Positions 13,618 to 28,600 of a stretch of 64,000 bases of DNA are shown here, one piece after another. How positions within the stretch are numbered: the first letter of the stretch is position 1; the number at the start of each line of letters is the position of its first letter. A program made the translations under genes and the position numbers. The stretch comes from Zerene cesonia (Eukaryota; Arthropoda; Insecta; Lepidoptera; Pieridae), in the NCBI RefSeq assembly GCF_012273895.1, contig NC_052115.1:3720001-3784000 (forward strand), read 5' to 3'. Under the pieces are notes generated by a model. It made no database searches, was not told the DNA's origin, and saw only the letters and a list, made by a program, of their open reading frames with translations.

Positions 13618-16600
13618 CTGCCGAATAAAAGAAATTGAAAGCATTCGATGATAATTTACATACATTGTATTTAAAGCAGATGCATTCTATTTTGCTCGAA
13701 CAATTATAACATTGCATTAAATGCAATAACAACTATACGATAGAATGTGTCACCACAATATTCAATTTTTGTGTATTTTGTGATCAGGATACGTTATGTT
13801 TAAAAATCTAATGCAGTTTATATTTTAGGATTACTATTTATGTATTAAATTATAAATAAACTTAATGGCAACATTCATTAAATATTGATATTTACGTGCC
13901 ACTACGAGTGCATTGAGCTTTAAAATTATTTTATTATTACAATTTGAATACTAGAACTAAATTGAATCACACTCCTAATTCATTTAAGAAGCAAAACATA
14001 AATTCTACGTTTAATTTTGTAAAAGTACCTACAATATTTCTTTGAAATTAAGTTACCGCGGTTCGGTCATCTTCTCCTCTATTTAACTAGAACTTTAAGC
14101 AAAAACTTTAGCATGAAGTTATCTAATTTAAAAGATGAACTCTTTCCCTCCATCGGGAATCTATATCAACAGCAATTTTAATTAAAATATTTTCACTGTA
14201 CATTTGCTTATAAACAAATAAAATGCATATTTCTAAAGCAATTGTCTCACCATGAACGTGGGTATGCATAAAATTGGCGGTAGAATGAAACTGCTCAATA
14301 TAGCCACACTGCACCGCCTCTCCGTACATAAAATATGGCTTCTATCAGAGTACCTAAAAGAAATATTACAGTTATACATTTCCTCGCTGCCTCACTTCAT
14401 TATAAATCAAATTAATATTCCAAGAGAACAATAAAAACTTAACTCTTAACTTCGTCATAACGGCTTTCTCTAGAATGAATTTTATGAGTACTTTTATAAT
14501 CGAGTTGAAAATACGTAAAATATATGCAAGAACACTTACTTTATGGCGATGTACCTCCATATAGCTAATGAAAGTGTCAAGCATATCGAAGCAGTATGTA
14601 GTATTTGGGCAAAATGCATGTGAAATAAAAGATACATGGCCCATGAATATGAAAAATCTAAGGTCTCTGGAAGTATCTGAAATTAAAATAACATATTATT
14701 CCAATTGTTGAGTAGGTACATGCATACTTAACATAATAAATAATAATGAACATAATCATGTGTTCTCTTGAAATTAAATTTAATATTTAATTCGTGCAGT
14801 GAAATATTGTTTTACTTTTACTTCATTCATTGAAATATGGATTCATATCACAATAAAATTAACAATGGTATAAATATGTCTATTTAAAATAACATGTATG
14901 TTTATATGAAATTGTCCCTTTAAAGAAATAATATATACGCTCTTATTTTTCCGAGAGATTCCGTGAATCGAGATTTATCAAATAAACGTGAAAAAGTGCA
15001 TGTCGTTCATTCGAGGTCGGAGATATTAAAGTTTTTTAATATTCCGTTTCCGTTATGCACAGATATAATCACATAATCCAGAATCCTTTTTCGAAAATAA
15101 ATATATAATAACTAGCCACTACAAATATTAGTATTTGAATAAACATTATTCAGTTAAATTTATATACATATATTTTTTCTACAAAATATATAGTTTGTAC
15201 ACGATTAGTTTTTTCGATTTTGAAATGTACACAAAATTGAGCAAGACAAAACTTGACGCTTGTTTTAACAGTAAAAATTAAAGCTATAATTAATAATAAT
15301 TCTGCAAGTCACTACAAAATTTACTATAAAGGTACAAAAAACATAAAAGTCTCGAACACATTTCAATATAAAAGGAAAAATGTAAAACAACGCCAGTACC
15401 AGGTATTTATAAATCGAGAAAGGAACGTATTCAAGCATGACGAAGACGTCAGCGACAGCCAGCCATTTCAGGAGGCGGTTGATCGGCGCGGCCGCCATGT
15501 CGCGCCGCGTCAGCACCGCGACGTTCATTGTGTTCGCTAGCACACCTATCGTACATACCTGCAATAAAATATCACTGTTTTGGAAATGTCTAAACGAGAT
15601 TATGTGTCTTGTAATCGCAATTTGGCTCAGATTGTTGTGAGGAGATATATTTCAGTAGTCCATTGATTATCTTAATTAGATTTTTAACCTGTTTTCAATT
15701 GTTTTACGTTAGATTGTTGCCATATACATAAAATATTCATAAAAACAATGATTCGAAAATCGAACGTTAATAAAATATAAAATTTACTGTCCAAGAAAAA
15801 GTGTAGTGCCTACGGTATTTTATCTAGGAGCTTATTTAATAAATTTAACAGATGTTTTCAAATGTTATTTTATTGCTACTCGCAAAGGACTTTGAAGTGC
15901 ACATCAACTAAGTAGTACAAATGATTATCCCTGCTTCTCCACAAAAATGCTTTCGCTACGAGGAAATCTAGTTTGTAGAACTTAGTTGCAAAATATTTGT
16001 TTCAATTGAGTAAGGGGGAATAAATGAAAAGTTGGTAAAATAATTTTCTATTTTATGATTAGAATATTAATTTTTAGTTTTGTAGCATTAATTGTCTCAA
16101 TAGATGGCATGGGCGTCCTTTAGGCACATAAACCGAAAGGATAAATGAAAATCGATTGTTGAGGTCAGGCGTCGTTACGGAGAGCAGCGAGGGAAGCGGA
16201 TTCGAGTTTCAATGTCTAACTATCATGTAGTTAAATATTTTCGAATGATTAGAATAGATAATTTATTGCGCTGACGCACAAATTACGAAAGTGCTGCAAC
16301 ATAAGTCATTGTATTAAAATTTGTGTTCATACGTACGAAAATACGTGTGTAACACATGGAGGTTTTTAGTATCTTCGTACTTAAACGCATCTCTTTAATA
16401 AATACTGACTTAGTCTAAAACTATATTAGGAGTCAGGGTCCATATTTTATTGTAATTTATAATGATAAAAATAATAAATAAATAAATCTTCATAAAAAAT
16501 ACTCATAGTGAGCCGTCGCCCGTCTGTTTCAAACTGAATAAACTTTATAATATTCATTTGCTATTGAAAGATTAAAGTGAGCTTTAAATTTCCTCTTGCA

Positions 16601-19600
16601 ATCTATTTTTATGTTTCTTAGACTTATTGTTTAACTAGTAAACTCAATTTCAGGCTCCAGCATTACTTATATCTCTAAAGATAAAAATAATGGAAAAAAT
16701 GGCAGCATCTATTTGAAAATAAATGCAAAAATATATTCAACGGAGATTAAAATTGTTCATTCAGAAGGAATTCTTTCGTGCATGGAATATTATGTAATTA
16801 ATTAAAACCAGAACCTAGCGCTGAAGCATAAATCTATGGTAGAATCCTATTTTGCTATGCGTTGTCGGTAGCTGTTTTATATTAAACGGATATTGCTTCC
16901 AGCACGCTTTAGAATTTCAAATAAAATTGTTGAAAATAACACTTGAAATATGAGCACAAGAATATAAATATTCAATTAAAATATGCTCAAATAACGATAA
17001 TAGTCGGAAATCGGACATTTAGTCAAATTAATTAACTCTATTCAAATTTTATGTCAAAATTGTACATATTGAGACGCTTGAAACTTATATATATTAAACA
17101 ACATTTCTTTAAAATCAAATCCTACGGACTTAGTATTTGAACATATAAACATTTCATGTTTAATTGGGGAAAATAGTTATCGCTTTTTCTATTGAAAATA
17201 ATAGCTTCATAATCTTCTGCATAAAAATTCAATGCCATCAACGCAGTAAAATATTCAATACTTCGTCATGTAACTACGTGGTATGAAGTCTAAACACTGT
17301 CTTATATTACAAATATGTTCATATATTAATATTATACTTAGTCTGGCCATAAATACTGTTACACTTAATTATAAAAAAATATTACATTTGAATTTCGAAT
17401 CNNNNNNNNNNNNNNNNNNNNNNNNNNNNNNNNNNNNNNNNNNNNNNNNNNNNNNNNNNNNNNNNNNNNNNNNNNNNNNNNNNNNNNNNNNNNNNNNNNN
17501 NNNNNNNNNNNNNNNNNNNNNNNNNNNNNNNNNNNNNNNNNNNNNNNNNNNNNNNNNNNNNNNNNNNNNNNNNNNNNNNNNNNNNNNNNNNNNNNNNNNN
17601 NNNNNNNNNNNNNNNNNNNNNNNNNNNNNNNNNNNNNNNNNNNNNNNNNNNNNNNNNNNNNNNNNNNNNNNNNNNNNNNNNNNNNNNNNNNNNNNNNNNN
17701 NNNNNNNNNNNNNNNNNNNNNNNNNNNNNNNNNNNNNNNNNNNNNNNNNNNNNNNNNNNNNNNNNNNNNNNNNNNNNNNNNNNNNNNNNNNNNNNNNNNN
17801 NNNNNNNNNNNNNNNNNNNNNNNNNNNNNNNNNNNNNNNNNNNNNNNNNNNNNNNNNNNNNNNNNNNNNNNNNNNNNNNNNNNNNNNNNNNNNNNNNNNN
17901 NNNNNNNNNNNNNNNNNNNNNNNNNNNNNNNNNNNNNNNNNNNNNNNNNNNNNNNNNNNNNNNNNNNNNNNNNNNNNNNNNNNNNNNNNNNNNNNNNNNN
18001 NNNNNNNNNNNNNNNNNNNNNNNNNNNNNNNNNNNNNNNNNNNNNNNNNNNNNNNNNNNNNNNNNNNNNNNNNNNNNNNNNNNNNNNNNNNNNNNNNNNN
18101 NNNNNNNNNNNNNNNNNNNNNNNNNNNNNNNNNNNNNNNNNNNNNNNNNNNNNNNNNNNNNNNNNNNNNNNNNNNNNNNNNNNNNNNNNNNNNNNNNNNN
18201 NNNNNNNNNNNNNNNNNNNNNNNNNNNNNNNNNNNNNNNNNNNNNNNNNNNNNNNNNNNNNNNNNNNNNNNNNNNNNNNNNNNNNNNNNNNNNNNNNNNN
18301 NNNNNNNNNNNNNNNNNNNNNNNNNNNNNNNNNNNNNNNNNNNNNNNNNNNNNNNNNNNNNNNNNNNNNNNNNNNNNNNNNNNNNNNNNNNNNNNNNNNN
18401 NTTACGCGGGTGAAACCGCGGGGCACAGCTAGTATGTTCATAAAATAGAATATTGCGACATTTACGGTCTTTGTTGTTCGAAGACGCTATTAGATTTACA
18501 TTATTAACATTGAATTATCTATTGTATTTAACAATATTCTCAGATTATAGAAGCACAAATAGATTCGTTTCTTTGAACAGATACCAAGTAGGTAATAATT
18601 AAAACACCAACATTTGCGATATTGTTAAACAACAGCACAGTTTACTCATAATTCAACGTTACCAAAACGAAGTAAATTTAAAGACAAAATAATAAAATAA
18701 TAATATTGGTTAAAATAATATCTTACATTGCTTGTTATAATAAAAAATATATTAGCGAGGACAAATATTAAATTGACAACGATGCCCTGTCTTCTGAAAT
18801 AGGTTTTTACCTGTATCTCAGAAGACAGTGCCTTCCCTTTAAATTCATATGCATAATAAAAGGTAATGAGAATTACAAAAGAACAATTCAACAAATCCTT
18901 CTACGTGCATACATGTACTTGTACTAAACGTCATGTCGTTCCAAATATTGGAAGTTAAATTAATATTATATATAACATTAATAATTCTCATATCAACCTG
19001 ATCTGAGAGTCGGTAGCTATTTACAATGGAATCGATCGGGCAACAACTTAAATTAAATTGAATTATTCAATATTCATATTAAAAAAGCTACATTTTCTTA
19101 CTCTTCTTCTTCTTGTCTGACTCATTCAGAGTTAATTAATAAAATAATTTATTTAAGTTAATGTTTAGAAGTATATTTTTTCACACGTTTATTAATATAA
19201 TATTAATATGTGAAAAATTATATTAATATTTAAACAATTTTTTGAGATAATTTTCATCTGTTAAGTCTCTTTTATATTTTTCACTTATTCACACAGCAAT
19301 GAAATACCAATCAGTATTTTAGATAAATAACATATTGTTTAACAATAAAAAAATAATGCCATTTGAATCTTTTAATCTGTATTGTACACGAAAACATACT
19401 TCTGTTTTATAGCTTTATTTTATAAAGATCTGTATAAGTTGCTACAGATGTCTGTAGAGCTCTGAATCAGCGTTTTTTCTTCACTATCACTAGAAGCAAT
19501 CGCGGTCACTCTTAGTAGGCATTTATGTTAATTTAATGACGCTCTTCTTCCCTTTCATCTCGTATTAATAACAATTTAGTAAACAAATCAATATTGCGTA

Positions 19601-22600
19601 GGCTTACACGTGGAAGAAACACGTGGATGATATTCTGGTGAGGGTGTACAAAGTATTATGCCAACCTATAATCACTTACTGCATCTCGATCTGGGGTTCC
19701 GCTCCGTCCTCTGTCTTAATAAGACTCGAAAGAGCTCAGCGATCCGTACTAAAAGTTATGTTAAAGAAACCATTTCTTTATCCCACTTCATTGCTCTATT
19801 CTGATTGTAAAGTCCTAAGTGTTAGACGCCTTTACATTTTGCATTCAGTCCTTAAGGTAAATAAATCCTTTGCATCTATTCATATAGACTCCAATAGCAG
19901 ACGAAATAATCTACAACTTCCCAGATTAAAAACTTATTTTGCAAAGCGAGCTCCAAATTATATGTGGCCACTTTTATATAATAAGACCAAGAAACACTTG
20001 GACCTTTCTAAAAATACTAGCATAATTAAAAATATGTTAACAAAATTGCTCCTATCCTGGGACTATGCTGAGACTGAGCAATTCGTTCGCATTCAAATCT
20101 TTTAAGTACTCCAAGACAAGGCTTTTAGTGCAAAGAGCATATAAAGAAGCAATTAGTACATGTTAAAAAATTTGTTTAATATGTATGAGAGGCCCTTGAA
20201 ATATTGCATGAGTTTATTTTATTTATTTTAAATCATAAAAAATTGTTACCACAACTATGAATTGTAATTTGACATTAATCTTTGTACCTTTTTTTTTTTA
20301 TTTTATTTTTTGAGTTTGTTATTTAATTACCTCAGTTTAATTTTAATTTTTAATTTGCATGAAATTTTGTATTATGTGTATTTATTTGTAGAATTTTTAA
20401 ATAATAGACACGAAATTGTCGCCGCTATGAAATTTTATAATTATTAATGTTACTCGTTTATGGTCCCGCAGGACAGGCACTGCCTAGTGCGGGATCCAAT
20501 GAACTCACATTTGTAAATTAACTTTTAACTTTAAGAACCTTGGACACGTGCGTATTATTTTTGATTTTTATGTCTATCTTAAAGTAATAAAGATATTTTA
20601 ATTTTTTTTTTTTTTTTAGAAACCCTTAACATTTTTTGACGAAAGTTATGAATCACGATAAAGATTGTACATGTGTTGAAACATCGAGCAAATCCTCTTA
20701 TATGTGTATCTAGCTAGTATCTTTGTGATTGGTTTTAAAGATATTAAATTCAAGCATTGAAATAATGTTAAATTGTCAACAATTTGAATTGCAAAATCTC
20801 TTATATATAAAATTCTCGTGTCACAATGTTAGTCTCTATACTCCTCCGAAACGGCTTGACCGATTCCTCTGAAATTTGGTAAGCATATTGGGTTGGTCTG
20901 AGAATCGGCTAACATCTATTTTTCATACCACTAAACGATAAGAGTAAGGCAGAACAGCGTTTGCCGGGTGCAGCTGGTATACATATATAAACAATTATGG
21001 ACTAAAAATATTACGGTTTAACATTCATATATTTATAAGGATACTAGTGCATTATTTTATGAACATTTTTGATCTCTTGGTTTTTCATACTTCTTGAACT
21101 CTAACAGATGAGACGAAGCCAATATATCTAACATACTATTTGCTTACAATTCCACAGTCGTATCAAGAACAAATCATTTCTTTACTTTAACAAGGATCTA
21201 TTTTGAAAGACCATGTTAACATAAATGTTAAATGTCCATGTAAAAATATAAAAAATTGCATCAAACAATGTATTTAAACTACAAATATTTCAGTATGAAC
21301 TATCTCATTATAGAATATAAATTATATATTATCCAAATATTAAGACCTTAGCAAAAAAAATATAAAGAAATTGATAAATCTTTAACTAAATTAAATGGAG
21401 TTGTCGTTTACTAAAAGATCGATGTGTCTCACGCGACTAGATTTTCCACAAATATTTTCTTTCTCTAACGTGATATGCTATTATCCTTTCACGTTACCGA
21501 GAGCTAAATAATATTGTACAAGAAAACTATAAATTTAGGTTTTGTTTAAATATTTTTCGTTAGTTGATCTATTTTTGATACCACCCTATTCGCAAACCTA
21601 TTCTTAAGAACACACACACAACACACGATCACGTACACAATAATAATTTAGCATTTATTTTATTTCTTACCATCGCCGACAGATATTATAAAATTTTAAC
21701 AATTTGTGTTTAGACGACAAAAACTCACTAAACAATATAATAAATTATATATATAATAAAAGCTACTTACTCCTTTATGTTCATCCCAATGTTTTTCATC
21801 CCCTTTTAGATGAAAAATAACATACCTAGTAAATATTATGTAAGACGCTAATACCTACATAGGAATATATGATTCCGTATTCCAATTTCAGAGAAACTGC
21901 CCAATGTCTACCTATTACGCTGATTTTCTTACAAGACGCATTTACCGTAGTGGGAGAAAATCACATACTACTATTTCACGCCGATTTACTGTGATGGTGT
22001 GGTACCTTCCCCGGTGAGAGCTGGCCCAATTTGTGCCGAAGCATGCTCGACTCCCACATTCAATTATGATGAACTTTATTTGTCAATATTCGGAATATAA
22101 TTTCAATGTCTACAATGTGTCTACATCAATTCCGACAGTGATCGAGAAAATTAAATCGTTACCAACGATATGTGCCTACTTCAAAGTACACTATGTTTAT
22201 TTTTATCATGAGTATTAATTGGCTTAAAAAAGTGGTAGTCTTGACTTTTATCAACAGATAGATCGGCAATTTGAGAGCAATGGTTTGCTACAAATTTTAG
22301 TTTGGTTTGCAATAAGAATGCCTAGCAGCCCACTATCCCAGACAAGAAAAAATTAATTGCGATATCGGATATCAGATATCAGATAAAAGAAGATGGATAT
22401 GTACTAAGACTTTCATCATCATCACCTTTCCTTTTTGTCAAGCAACAAAGTTTTAGCCTACATTCTAGTTAAATGATAAAGCAATAACCACTCATAGCGA
22501 AACACATAACCAAAAAATAACTAATTTCAATTTCATACCAAAAATTAAGGCCAAAGCAGAATGCACTTTGCACAGTTTTCCGCTATTTGTGAGGCTCTTG

Positions 22601-25600
22601 ATTGCGTTGTTGCAATCTCAGCGACGTTTCCTTTGAGACGCGGACGGTTAAAATGCAATTTGTTCTTGTTGAATATTTCACAGCACATTACGCGTTAAGT
22701 ATTTGTTTTTCAGACGGCTTCATCTCGTAAATTAATTACATTTGCATCGACTAACGAATTTGTTAATGTCTGAATCAATCTCGCGGACTCGTTAATTTGT
22801 CGAGTTTGCTATTCTGAACGTTATTATCAAAATAGTCTGACGTTCACCCAAACTTGGGGTTTCTAACGGACAATGCCAGATAGAATCACTGTTAATATAT
22901 ACAATATTAACAATTAATTTTTGTTAATAGTTATCTTTGCATTTATATTGGTAGCCAATACAATTAAATTAAAGAAAAATGTGTTGGTTTACATACATAC
23001 ATACATACATAGCTTTATGTTTTTATATGTCTGTAATAAAACAAATTCCTCATAAATATTTACACTGAAATGCTACTAAATATTATTCCAGTGAACATTT
23101 CTGGTAATTAATTACACTAACAGTAACTTACACAGCGGACATTTTGAAGCCTATTATCATAAATAATACTCATTCTAGACAACTCCTAGCACCGAATATT
23201 TTCCCTTTTATGAGCCATTCGCTTCTTTAAAACAGCTCTGCATAATTGCAGTCATATTTTTGAGAACCTACTACTAATACTACATGTGAATATTCATGAA
23301 TAATTTTCTTGCCTTAATAAAACTTATAGATTCTGAACACCACATACTAGAAAATTAGATATTATCTGAGTATTTTTTGAACACCATTTTAAAGACTAGC
23401 TGCGCGCCGCGGTTTCACCCGCGCAAGTCCGTATCCCGTAGGAATATGGGGATAAAAAGTTGCCTATATGTTATTCCAGTTGTCCAGCTGTCTACGTACT
23501 GAATTTCAGTGCAATCGGTTCAGCAGTTTTTGCGTGAAAGAGCAACAAACACACACACATCCTTACAAACTTTCGGAATTTATAATATTAGTAGGAAGTA
23601 GAATAGAATACAGCCCTACGCATTTCTCGACAGGAAACAGTTGTAAAGATGCCCAACTCAATTACAAAGCCAAGGAAAGTACTCTTTCTTTACTGTCCTC
23701 TCAAACAAAAGGTAAATGGGTCACATCCGATTTTCTAATGATGTAGTGGGTAAAACATTTTAATTTTTCTCTATAATACTAATGGGTTTATTCCTATTAT
23801 AAATTCGTGAAATGTGTCACGCTGGACATGTTATATTTTGGCTAATTATGCAATCGGAGTCAACAATCCTATTGAATAACGCATTCATTAATGATTCATG
23901 GAAATAGAATTTAATGAATGAGCTGTCGCATCTCCCAATGAATATGTATAATGAATCAACACAACAATTGTACTTTGTAAATGTCATATATCTATTTCAT
24001 ACTAATTTGATTTTATGCAAAATGTATCTTTTCATTACTGAACAATAATTAAAATTCTTACGTAGCAAACCGCAAAGATGATCTGAATGTAATAAACATA
24101 TATATACTTACCGTTATGTTGGTGTCTATTACATTATATGTATATTTATTTATTTATTTACCTGCATCTAATTATGTAGAGATGACAATTATTCACTTAT
24201 GGTTAGTATGGTTCCACCATACTAACGGCCCACGACTTCCACCCCGAAGTCAAAGGAAATGCCTTTAAGAATTAGATGTTTTACTGTGGCAGATGCGTTA
24301 CAATCGCGGTTTAGTATAGTTATATAACTATACTAAACCGCGTTAAAAATAGCCTATAAATTTTAACTACCTCGAGGCATAAAAATGCGTTCTGTTGTGA
24401 CTTGAAAGAAAGACAAACCAACAAACTTTTGCATTTATAATATTAGTCATCTAATAATTAGATATCTCCATTTAAAAAAATAAAGCCAAGATGTAAAAAA
24501 ATATAAATTCATTAATTCAAACATAAACATTAGTTAATATTGCATCCCATGTTATTACTAAAAAAAACTGTCTTACGACTTAGCACGTTGGGTTGCTGTG
24601 TAGTGACCTTTCTATATAGCTGACCTATTTATATAAGTATAAATAAAATCATATAAACAACTGAAAAATACCTGCAATATCTATTATCTGAGAGCATTGA
24701 GCGAAACATTGCGAGTGTTATGCGTTATGCTACGTCGTTTGTAAACGATACGATAAGGAAATGGCGCAATTTCAAATATAAATCGATGTGACCACTTTTC
24801 TAGTGTCTTTAAAAAGGGATATCCAACTCAGATTTATACGTCTATACGTAATATGTATAATTTTAAATTCCAAAATCAGTCGTGTAGATAATAAGATTCA
24901 CAATGGAGTGCTCCATCCACATATATATGGATAAAGAGATATTGATGTTTTCACAGAAAACGTCAATATGCAAATGCAATTAACTGTTTTGTACGTTAAA
25001 TAACAACTGATTATGTTTATAGCAATCAACACTAAATGAAATTAAGTACATAACATTCACAAATTTATTTCTGCTTGTTAGTTGATTATGGTATTTTTAC
25101 ATCCTCATTTACAACTATCATGCCACAAATTGACAAACAAAGTAAAGTATATAAATCACATTGTTTTATTTAGAACCGGCTAAATTATATTCACATTCAC
25201 AGTCTCATAATCTGGTCCTTTGGGACATTAATGAAGGTGTCCTACATACGTGTTTACTGATGTGATAAATTATATTACCTGACCAATAAGTACGGGTTGA
25301 TTAGATTCCACTAGGTACTCTAACTCAAAGGTCAATTATATATTTTCGTTGTATAAATATAGATTTGAGATTTTACGGTGATCTAGCAAAGGTGCGATAC
25401 GTATCACGTTCCACATTAGTCATTCTACAACATTTCATTTATTTGAAATTAAAAGAGTTAATAATTATGACGTCACTCCTGCATTATGATGCTATTATAG
25501 CAGTGAAGCATCTTAATACCGTATGATTTCAACATATATCAGAATAAAAGAAATTAAAATGGTATAAAAGCTGATTTTTGTCTATAAAAAATAACCAATA

Positions 25601-28600
25601 TAAAGATGTAAAAGAATCTAATGTATCATTTTATATTAAAAACATTTTTTTTTTTAGGTTACGATTCAAACGATTGATAACGACTTGTCTTTACCCTCCG
25701 GTTGTCTGAAAATAATGGGTTATGGCATGGTTATAGCCATAAAACCAACTACTTAAATGCAATTACTCTTGACGGTATACATAAAACAAAATATATTAAA
25801 GAGATGTCTAAATTTTTATACGCACTTTCGTATAAAGATTTAGATACCATTACGCTGAGAGCTTTCCAGATCTAACATAATTTTCAAACGACCATTTATT
25901 ATGATATCAATCAGGAAATAATCAGAGTTATATGACACGGAAAATTCCATTTAAGAGATGAGGAAAACTTTAAATCTTTCCTACTTTAGAAGATATATTT
26001 CAATTCGTATACGTATTAAAACTTCAAATAGAGACATGGATATTTATAATTAATTAGTTCTTTAGCTAATATGCTAAATCGAGAATACACCTACCAAAAA
26101 ACCCTAGCCCTAGTCGTATTATGCGAAAGAAAGTATGCTTGTGTCTATTTCACTCCTAGATCACTGATCTGATTTGGGTGATTTTTTTATACCGGAAATC
26201 CACAGCAACCGCAACTACGAGGATAAAGTCGCGAGCGATAAGTTAGTTTCAAATTAGCTCAGTATTCAGCTATCAACTCGTCATAGATCAAATAGTAAAA
26301 ACTTTTATATATTCCTATGTATACATTTTCTCACCATATTGGTTAATAAATGGATAAATAAATATTTTGTACATTACATTGCACAACCCATAAATTATAA
26401 ACACCAGAATGGCAATGCAAATAGAGTGGGTGTTTCCTAAATCTCCTTAAACGGAGCTAGAAGCCAATACAAAGCAGATATTCCGTGTTTAAGGAGCTAT
26501 GTGGCCCAAATTGCTGTATGCAACGCAAGATTGAAGGAAATTCTCAGCTGACCTATTTACGTGGACATTCGACGGCGAGCGTAAAATAAATAACCGATAA
26601 AAGTAGATGTTAAACCGTTATTTTCATCGGTGTTTATAGAAAACTTAAGTCAGAACATTGAAAGATTGTTAAAAATTGTGATATTTTAAGATCTATGTCA
26701 TTCATAAAACATCCCTGACACGTTTTCCCATTTTGTCATCATGAACCACTTTATATTAACATTGCAATTTTACTCCATATCTTGCATTCTCCTATACATA
26801 TATATTCTGTTATATGTCTGTATATATTGAGCTACCTTTTTTCCCACGACTCCGTCCGCATTTTCAAAGAAAACTCGCATAGGTTCCGTTTCTGTCAGAT
26901 TTCCGGGATAAAACTTATGCTATGTACTTTCTCAGGTCTCCAACTATCGCTATACCAAAATTTGTCCAAATTAGTTCAGGTGTTTAAGCGAACATAAGCA
27001 ACAGACAAACAGACAGAAAAGAGTTACTTACGCTTCAGATAAATGAATTCTATACATGCTTACGCATTTTTAATATTAGTTGGGACGTATTTCAAAATGG
27101 GGATTGTTAATTATCTAACAGATTTCTAATCGTTGCAATGAATTATGAATCCTTAATTAACACACTTCTCAAATGTGAATATTCGTTTTGTTTATGATTT
27201 GCAACAAAAAGCCTTTAAAACTTAATCTAAACTACCTTATAGTGTGTAATGATATAATCATATGAAAGCAAACATTTTCTGAAAACTTCATGTCACCTCA
27301 TTCATGCTCGTTTTCCAGTCCGTACAAATGTGATAAATGCAAAAGTTTGAACGTTGGAGGTATTTATTCAAGTATCGCTTTGAAATTCTGTTGAAAGGTA
27401 GTTGAAAGCGCGGAAAAGGATCTTGCTTAAAACGCGTCCATTGGGATAAAATCGGTTTCCAAATAAATACTAAAACATGTATATCCGTACCGATAATACT
27501 TAATGTAAAAATCCAATCATTCAAAAAAGCGTCCATAGGGATAAGATCGGTCTTCAAATAAATACTTGTATAGAAAACATCTTTTATAAAAGCTTTCAAT
27601 ATTTTACGACGCTAAAGAGAAAAGCTATACATATTGCTATATTTCTATCAATTCCGTATTCGATGAACATTATTATTTTCATTAATAAAATACGTATGTC
27701 ATTTGAATGTTGCAAATAGTTTAATTTGGAAACAATGTATTTGACATGCTAGTTAGTGGTCCGATAATTGATTTTGAAAATATTGTGACATCCAATATGA
27801 ATAAGATGATTATATTTTTAACTAAATTACGTTAATTTATCTTTATCTGAACTTTTTTATTAACTGATTCAAAATTGTATTATTTATTAATAGAACTTTC
27901 AATAAAGAAGTAAGTTTTACATAAAATAATCGCGCAGTAGGCAAAAAACGCAACAATTTGTGGAAAAAATGGAAATAATGTTAATCCATAATATTAGTCC
28001 TAATTGTTTACTAAGTTGTATTGAGTTATATCTACACTAATATTATAAAGAGGAAAACTTTGTTTGTTTGGTTGTAATGAATAGGCTCAAAAACTACTGG
28101 ACCGATTTTAAAAATTCTTTCACCATTCGAAAGCTACATTATCCACGAGTAACATAGACTATATATGTACCACGGGCGAAGCCGGGGCGAACAGCTAGTA
28201 AATTATATAACGCTTGAACAATTTATTTTAATTAATAAACTCCAGCACTCCACTTTATTAACTTGGAGTATCGGGATATTATCTAACGAAAATAAACTAA
28301 AATAACGTGAAAATAACAAATATGCACTACCATTTTTATTCTTTTGTAGAATTATATGCAATTTTATATTATTTAAACAATACAAAATGTTTGATTTACA
28401 TATATATAATTGTAAATAATTTGTTATACAATTAATATGTTTGAGATGTTTCAGGGAGGAATTTATATATATCATAGAGGTCAATTCATTTCGTATTTAT
28501 ATTTATTTATTTTTCCTTGCCTTACAATATATGACAGCTGTTAGACTTTTATTGCCACACGTCCAAAAAATTTTGAGAGCAGCAATAAGAATGATTTATG

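Noticed and set aside
14123..14644. Minus-strand frames of 68 and 90 codons starting at internal ATGs
   Set aside because: They are shifted frames over GPCR exons 3 and 4; the splice-defined frames give TM3 and TM4.
15253..15640. Plus-strand open frames of 67-95 codons
   Set aside because: They are antisense to GPCR exon 2 and have no family resemblance.
17283..18441. Long open frames of about 360-376 codons on both strands
   Set aside because: They run through the 1000 N bases and consist almost wholly of unknown residues.
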